Origin: VRUE01 sp963706605
Lineage (GTDB): Bacteria; Actinomycetota; Thermoleophilia; Solirubrobacterales; 70-9
Assembly: GCA_963706605.1 (NCBI GenBank)
Contig: OY970165.1
Location: 2,170,001 to 2,234,000, forward strand
Reading direction: 5' to 3'
Length of the DNA: 64,000 nucleotides
The notes beneath the pieces are model-generated. The model saw only the letters and a program-made list of their open reading frames with translations. It made no database searches and was not told where the DNA came from. Shown here one piece after another: positions 59,341 through 64,000 of the stretch. Each line of letters begins with the position of its first letter. Position 1 is the first letter of the stretch. A program made the translations under genes and the position numbers.

Positions 59341-60491
59341 GCGGATTCTTCAAATCCCGCTGGGTGGCCCCGCCGGCCGGGGTCGAGGAGCTCGATCCTT
59401 CGCGGCTCGCCCCCGGTTTTGCCGCCGGCGCGGTCGCCTGCGGGTTGAAGGAGAGCGGCAATGCCGACGCCGCCGTCGTCGTCGCGCGGTCGGAGCGTTG
59501 CGACTCCGCCTTGCTGTTGACGCCGAATGCCGCCGCCGCCGCCCCGGTGCGACTCTGTCGCAAGAGCTGCGACCTGGGCGGCATCCGGGCCGCCGCGGTC
59601 AAGGCCGGCAACGCGAACGCCGCCACCGGTGAGCAGGGAATGCGCGACTCGGTCGCGATTCAAGCCGCGGCCGCGGAGGAGTTGGAGCTCGACCCCGCGC
59701 AGGTCGCGATCGCGGCGACCGGGAAAATCGGCGTCGCCCTGCCCGTCGACGACGTCGTCGACGGCATCCGCCGCGCCGCGACGCAGGTGCGTCCCGACGG
59801 TGGGATCGAGTTCGCGGAGGCAATCATGACCACCGACGCGTTCTCCAAGTGCTGCTCCGTGCGCTGCGACGGGGTCACCCTCTCGGCCCAGGCGAAGGGG
59901 GCCGGAATGATCCAGCCCGGCTTCGCGACGATGCTCTGCTTCGTGCAGACCGACGCCCTCCTCGAGGGCGCCGAAGCAGCTCTGCGCCCCGCGGTCACCG
60001 ACTCGTTCGAACGGATCACCGTCGACGGTCAGATGAGCACCAACGACACGGTGCTCCTGCAGGCAAGCGGCGAGTCGGGCCTGCCGCTGCCCGACGGCCT
60101 GCTCGACGCCGTGCTGCTGCAGCTGGCGCTGGCGATCGTCGCCGACGGCGAGGGGGCCACCCGCGTCGGCTGCGCTCGTGTCTTGGAGGCGGCCGACGAG
60201 GAGGAGGCCGAGCGGGCGGCGCGGGCGATCGCCAACTCGCCGCTGGTCAAGACGGCGCTCTTCGGTCACGACCCCAACTGGGGCCGGATCGCCCAGGCTG
60301 CCGGGATGGCGCTCGCCGGGGAGGAGCTCGAGGAGCTCGGGCTCAACCACATCGATGCCGAGGAGTTCGCCGGCGACTCCGCCGAGGCCGAGCTCTCGGT
60401 ACGGCTGGGAAGGGGCGACCACCGCGCCCACGTCTGGTTCTCGGACCTGGGCTACGAGTACGTTCGGATCAACGCCGAGTACACGACCTGA
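59337..60491 (+). CDS. argJ: Glutamate N-acetyltransferase (ArgJ, possibly bifunctional)
   Basis: 384 residues. The self-cleavage site stands in AEAIMTTDAFSK with the nucleophile Thr; also TGKIGVALP, KGAGMIQPGFATMLCFVQTD, DGQMSTNDTVLLQASG and NSPLVKTALFGHDPNWGRI. It recycles the acetyl group from acetylornithine to glutamate; many actinobacterial forms also use acetyl-CoA. Overlaps argC (ATGA). Confidence 0.95.
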   Translation: MSGFFKSRWVAPPAGVEELDPSRLAPGFAAGAVACGLKESGNADAAVVVARSERCDSALLLTPNAAAAAPVRLCRKSCDLGGIRAAAVKAGNANAATGEQGMRDSVAIQAAAAEELELDPAQVAIAATGKIGVALPVDDVVDGIRRAATQVRPDGGIEFAEAIMTTDAFSKCCSVRCDGVTLSAQAKGAGMIQPGFATMLCFVQTDALLEGAEAALRPAVTDSFERITVDGQMSTNDTVLLQASGESGLPLPDGLLDAVLLQLALAIVADGEGATRVGCARVLEAADEEEAERAARAIANSPLVKTALFGHDPNWGRIAQAAGMALAGEELEELGLNHIDAEEFAGDSAEAELSVRLGRGDHRAHVWFSDLGYEYVRINAEYTT

Positions 60492-60500
60492 GGAGACGAA

Positions 60501-61340
60501 GTGAGCACCAACGTCGACACCCTGCTCGAGGCGCTTCCCTACATCCGGGAGTTCCACGGCCGCACCGTGGTGATCAAGTACGGCGGCTCGGCGATGCGCG
60601 ACGACGAGCTGCGCGAGGCATTCGCGACCGACGTGGTGCTGCTCAAGTACGTTGGCCTCAACCCGGTGGTCGTCCACGGCGGCGGCCCCGAGATCACCCG
60701 CTACATGGAGCGGCTTGGGCTCGAGGTCCGTTTCCACGAGGGGCTGCGCGTCTCCGACGCGGAGACGGTCGAGGTCGCCCGCATGGTCCTGATCGGCAAG
60801 CTCAACTCCGACATCGTGCAGCGGCTCAACCGGCATGGGCAGCCCGCGGTCGGCCTCTCCGGCCAGGACGGGACGCTGTTCGAGGTGGCGCCGGTGCCGA
60901 ATGCCGAGCAGGTCGGCTTCGTCGGCTCGATCGAGCGGGTGGACGTCGACGTCCTCAACCACATCGCGGAGGACTACATCCCGGTGGTCGCCTCCTCGGC
61001 ATCCGACCGCGAGGGTCACGCCTACAACATCAACGCCGACGAGGCGGCGGGCAAGGTCGCCGCGGCGCTCGGCGCCTACAAGGCGGTCTTCCTCACCGAC
61101 GTCAGCGGCTGGCTGGCCGATCCAGCCGACGAGGCTTCTCTGATCTCACGCGCCACGGTCGGCGAGGTCGAGGGCAGGCTGGACTCGATCGACGGCGGGA
61201 TGCGGCCAAAGCTGGCTGCCTGTGTCGATGCGATCCGGGGCGGCGCCCAGTCGGCCCACATCATCGATGGCCGCAAGCCACACAGCCTGCTGCTGGAGCT
61301 GTTCACCGACGCCGGCATCGGCACGATGGTGACCTCATGA
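60501..61340 (+). CDS. argB: Acetylglutamate kinase
   Basis: 279 residues from GTG with GAGGAGA upstream. VVIKYGGSAMRDD, PVVVHGGGPEITRYMERLGLEVRFHEGLRVSD, NINADEAAGKVAAALGAYKAVFLTDVSGW and IDGGMRPKLAACVDAI are the family motifs. Overlaps argD (ATGA). Confidence 0.96.
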   Translation: MSTNVDTLLEALPYIREFHGRTVVIKYGGSAMRDDELREAFATDVVLLKYVGLNPVVVHGGGPEITRYMERLGLEVRFHEGLRVSDAETVEVARMVLIGKLNSDIVQRLNRHGQPAVGLSGQDGTLFEVAPVPNAEQVGFVGSIERVDVDVLNHIAEDYIPVVASSASDREGHAYNINADEAAGKVAAALGAYKAVFLTDVSGWLADPADEASLISRATVGEVEGRLDSIDGGMRPKLAACVDAIRGGAQSAHIIDGRKPHSLLLELFTDAGIGTMVTS

Positions 61341-62527
61341 ACCTGACCGACCTGCAGGCGCTAGAGGAGCGCTACCTGATGCAGACCTACCGCCGGTCGC
61401 CGGTCGAGTTCGTTCGCGGCGAGGGGGCGCTGCTCTGGGACGCGGAGGGCAAGGAGTACCTCGACTTCCTCGCCGGCATCTCGGTCTGCTCGGTCGGCCA
61501 CTGTCACCCGGCGGTGGTCGAGGCGGTGCGCGAGCAGGCGGGTCGGCTGATGCACGTCTCCAACCTCTTCTACACCGAGCCGATGGTGCAGCTGGCCGAG
61601 CGCCTCTCCGGGTCGAGCCTGGGGGGGAGGGTCTTCCTCTCCAACTCGGGGACCGAGGCGAACGAGTGCGCGATCAAGCTCGCCCGCAAGCACGCCCACC
61701 TGCGTGGCATCGAGAGCCCGGAGATCGTCAGCTTCGAGCGCGACTTCCACGGCCGCACCTACGGGGCGTTGGCGGCGACCCCGGCGCTGGCCGAGAATCG
61801 GGCCCTGGGCCCGATGCTGCCGGGGTTCCGCTCGGTCCCGTTCGACGACGCCGGGGCGCTGCGCGACGCCGTCTCCGAGAACACGGCCGCGGTCCTGATC
61901 GAGGTGATTCAGGGGGAGTCGGGCGTCTACCCCCTGAGCGACGGGACGCTGCTGGCGGCCCGCGAGGCTTGCGATGAGGCCGGGGCGTTGCTGATCCTCG
62001 ACGAGATCCAGACCGGGATGGGACGGACCGGCTCGCTCTGGGCTTTTGAGCAGACGCCGGTGCGGCCCGACGTGCTGACCAGCGCCAAGGCGCTCGGCGG
62101 CGGCCTGCCGATTGGTGCCTGCGTGACGAGTCCCGAGGCCGCCGACGTGCTGGAGCCCGGCGACCACGGCTCCACCTTCGCCGGGGGCGCTGTGGTCTCG
62201 GCCGCGGCGCTTGCGGTGCTCGATCTGATCGACGACCCGGCGCTGTTGCGCCAGGTGCGCGAGCGGGGCACCGCGCTGCGTGACGCTTTGCTCGCCGTCG
62301 AAGGCGTCGAGGAGGTGCGCGGCCGCGGCCTGATGATCGGGGTGGGGCTGGGGCCCGGGATCGACGCAGCAGCCCTTGGCGCCGACCTTCTGCGCAACGG
62401 CTTGATCGTCAACGTTCCGGAGCCGGGCACGCTGCGCCTGCTGCCCCCGCTGACGGTCGATTCGGCCCAGATCGAGCGTGCCGTTGCGCTGATCGGCGAA
62501 TCGCTCCTAAGCTACGCGGCCAGATGA
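61337..62527 (+). CDS. argD: Acetylornithine aminotransferase
   Basis: 396 residues, PLP-dependent class III. FLAGISVCSVGHCHPAVVEAV, FLSNSGTEANECAIKLAR, FHGRTYGALAATP, LILDEIQTGMGRTG and the PLP lysine in LTSAKALGGGLPIGA. Complete; its stop overlaps the next ATG. Confidence 0.95.
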   Translation: MNLTDLQALEERYLMQTYRRSPVEFVRGEGALLWDAEGKEYLDFLAGISVCSVGHCHPAVVEAVREQAGRLMHVSNLFYTEPMVQLAERLSGSSLGGRVFLSNSGTEANECAIKLARKHAHLRGIESPEIVSFERDFHGRTYGALAATPALAENRALGPMLPGFRSVPFDDAGALRDAVSENTAAVLIEVIQGESGVYPLSDGTLLAAREACDEAGALLILDEIQTGMGRTGSLWAFEQTPVRPDVLTSAKALGGGLPIGACVTSPEAADVLEPGDHGSTFAGGAVVSAAALAVLDLIDDPALLRQVRERGTALRDALLAVEGVEEVRGRGLMIGVGLGPGIDAAALGADLLRNGLIVNVPEPGTLRLLPPLTVDSAQIERAVALIGESLLSYAAR

Positions 62528-62979
62528 GCGCAGAAAGGCGTCCCCCCAAGCAGCCGCCGCCAAGCTCGGCCGCCGACGCGGCCCAGCGCCTGGCGAAGAT
62601 CGTCGACGCCGCCGAGCGTGCCGCGGCGAAGGTCATCGACGACGCCGAGGCGCAGGCGCAGCGGCACCTCGATGAGGCCCACGACCGCGCCGACCGGATC
62701 GTCGCCGAACGGCTGCGCGAGCTTGCCGACCAGCTCGACGGGTCCACCGGCGAGCGACGCGGTGGGCACCTGAAACCGGTGCAGGCTCTCGACGATCGGG
62801 ACGGCGAGGGGGAGCCACTTGCGCCGCGCCGCGCCGGCTCCGCCGGGGCACGCCTGCTGGCGACCCAGATGGCGATCTCCGGCGCCGACCGCGAGGAGAT
62901 CGAAGCACGGCTGCGCAGCGGCTTCGAGATCGAGGACACCGGCGAGATCCTCGACGCGATACTCGGCCCGGAGGGCTGA
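62524..62979 (+). CDS. Coiled-coil protein in the arg operon
   Basis: 151 residues. AQRLAKIVDAAERAAAKVIDDAEAQAQRHLDEAHDRADRIVAERLRELADQL is a charged coiled coil reminiscent of DivIVA-like proteins; the end MAISGADREEIEARLRSGFEIEDTGEILDAILGPEG is a small helical domain. Coupled to argD by ATGA. Function unknown; position in an arginine operon is curious. Confidence 0.7.
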   Translation: MSAERRPPKQPPPSSAADAAQRLAKIVDAAERAAAKVIDDAEAQAQRHLDEAHDRADRIVAERLRELADQLDGSTGERRGGHLKPVQALDDRDGEGEPLAPRRAGSAGARLLATQMAISGADREEIEARLRSGFEIEDTGEILDAILGPEG

Positions 62980-62983
62980 GACC

Positions 62984-63343
62984 ATGCATGACGACCCGAC
63001 CCGCGTGATGGGGCAGCCGGAGGATCCCGGCGGGCGCCCGCGCGGCAACATGCGACTGCTGATCGCCGGCCTGATCGCCGTCATCGTCGGTCTCGTCGTG
63101 GCGATCCTCGTGATCGCCTCTGATGACGGCAGCAACGGCGCCTCGACCTCCTCCGAACCGGAAATCACGCTCTCGCCCAGCACCACTGAGACGACGACGA
63201 CGCCGAGCACGACCGAGACCACCACCGGCACGACGACGACGCCGACGACCACCGAAACGACGACTCCGAGCACGACCACGACCACCGCGCCGACGACGAC
63301 GAGCGAAGAAGAAAACGGCAGCGGCGGACTTCCGGCGCCGTAG
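62984..63343 (+). CDS. Membrane-anchored Thr-rich protein
   Basis: 119 residues. One membrane segment (LLIAGLIAVIVGLVVAILVIA) near residue 30 and an outside tail of about 60 residues made almost only of Thr, Ser, Glu and Pro (TTETTTTPSTTETTTG and the like). A mucin-like stalk, likely disordered or glycosylated. No family recognised. It lies between the coiled-coil gene and argG; repetitive ACGACG-type codons may allow slippage. Confidence 0.65.
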   Translation: MHDDPTRVMGQPEDPGGRPRGNMRLLIAGLIAVIVGLVVAILVIASDDGSNGASTSSEPEITLSPSTTETTTTPSTTETTTGTTTTPTTTETTTPSTTTTTAPTTTSEEENGSGGLPAP

Positions 63344-63345
63344 GC

Positions 63346-64000
63346 ATGGCTGAGCAGGCGCCCGAGCAGGTCCGCACGGCGGGCTATGAGGCCGACCCGG
63401 CCGAGGTTCACCGGGTCCTCTTGCTCTACTCCGGCGGCCTCGACACCAGCGTGATGCTGAAGTGGATTCAGGATCGCTACGGGGCGGAGGTTGTCTGCCT
63501 CACCGTCAACCTGGGTCAGCCCGGCGAGGACTACGGGGTGATCGAGGACAAGGCGAAGCGGCTCGGCGCACTCGAGTGCCACGTCGTCGACGCCCGTGAG
63601 CGCTTCGCTCGCGACTTCGTCCTGCCGGCGATCAAGGCGAACGCGCTCTACGGCGGCGGCTACCCGCTGTTCACCGCCTTAGGCCGGCCGTTGATCGCCG
63701 AGCTGGCGGTTGAGTACGCCCGGCAGAGCGGTTGCGACACGATTGCCCACGGCTGCACCGGCAAGGGTAACGACCAGGTGCGGATCGAGGCGACCGTGGC
63801 GACTCTGGCGCCGGAGCTGAAGACGATCGCCCCGGTGCGCTCCTGGCAGATGGGCCGCGAAGAGGAGATCGCCTACGCCCGCGAGCACGGCATCCCGGTC
63901 AAGGGCGGCACCGAGGTGACCCCTTACTCGATCGACGACAACCTCTGGGGGCGCTCTTCCGAGGGGCGCTGGATCGAGGATCTGGGCCATGCGCCCGAGG
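63346..64000 (+). CDS. argG: Argininosuccinate synthase, 3' part beyond the window
   Basis: The first 218 residues are present. VLLLYSGGLDTSVMLKWIQDRYGAEVVCLTVNLGQ is the N-type ATP pyrophosphatase loop; YPLFTALGRPLIAELAVEYARQSGCDTIAHGCTGKGNDQVRIEA and PVRSWQMGREEEIAYAREHGIPV follow. It joins citrulline to aspartate. Start ATG 63346, 2 nt after the preceding stop. Confidence 0.95.
   Translation, partial: MAEQAPEQVRTAGYEADPAEVHRVLLLYSGGLDTSVMLKWIQDRYGAEVVCLTVNLGQPGEDYGVIEDKAKRLGALECHVVDARERFARDFVLPAIKANALYGGGYPLFTALGRPLIAELAVEYARQSGCDTIAHGCTGKGNDQVRIEATVATLAPELKTIAPVRSWQMGREEEIAYAREHGIPVKGGTEVTPYSIDDNLWGRSSEGRWIEDLGHAPE

Noticed and set aside
63170..63320. Microsatellite-like ACGACG tract as non-coding repeat
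   Set aside because: The frame is open, preceded by a membrane segment and spaced like the rest of the operon; it encodes a Thr-rich stalk.

Overview
The window is GC-rich actinobacterial DNA. The gene families, the many GTG/TTG starts and the -10 boxes lying directly in front of start codons fit the class Thermoleophilia (Solirubrobacterales-like). This placement is an inference from gene content and order (tlyA-nadK-recN-steA-steB-pyrG, dgt-dnaG, thrS-infC, rpmI-rplT, pheST, argCJBD-argG); no 16S gene is present.

Layout. 1-1143: end of a neighbouring accessory segment with a leaderless VapBC-type toxin-antitoxin pair, a LexA-type box and a DUF2188 gene. 1144-15353: an integrated element bounded by a perfect 63-bp direct repeat (attL 1144-1206, attR 15291-15353). 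It carries a HicA-like gene, a DnaB-N/RepA-type replication ATPase, an excisionase-like protein, an HK97-type capsid protein, a small-terminase-like protein, a tape measure protein, a reverse-strand ArsR-like/secreted pair, an XRE regulator, a string of small early genes and a tyrosine integrase. Large terminase, portal, protease and most tail genes are not seen. 15683-37094: chromosomal housekeeping genes for NAD(P), DNA repair and replication, the SteA/SteB envelope proteins, CTP synthesis, XerD, MutM, RecO, dGTPase and primase, followed by a LexA-box HNH protein, tRNA-Asn and a few envelope or regulatory genes.

37136-44660 is the most unusual part. A complete tRNA(CAT) gene is followed by five further right-end sequences. 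The best preserved combine paired TTGGTCCC repeats with, exactly 103 bp later, a 45-nt copy of the tRNA 3' part. They divide the region into 1-2.3 kb cassettes with one to three genes each: a repeat-containing secreted protein, a PD40-type propeller, a DUF7718 cluster, a frameshifted gene, and a CHAT-protease membrane protein with a RHH/RelE-type toxin-antitoxin pair. No integrase is present in any cassette. The same geometry (paired 12-bp-period repeats about 100 bp before the core) occurs at both att sites of the 14-kb element, so both loci look like sites of serial tRNA- or core-targeted integration.

44695-64000: a zincin-like protein, a SET-domain protein, tRNA-Cys, tRNA-Val, a cupin, a VOC protein, an AraC regulator, a large membrane protein, then translation genes (thrS, infC, rpmI, rplT, an rRNA methylase, pheS, pheT) with wecB inserted convergently between infC and rpmI, and an arginine operon (argC, argJ, argB, argD, two small unknown genes, argG running off the end). 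Two 43-nt palindromes with the same ends and loop but compensatory stem changes follow stop codons at 28350 and 49442 and define a small intergenic repeat family.
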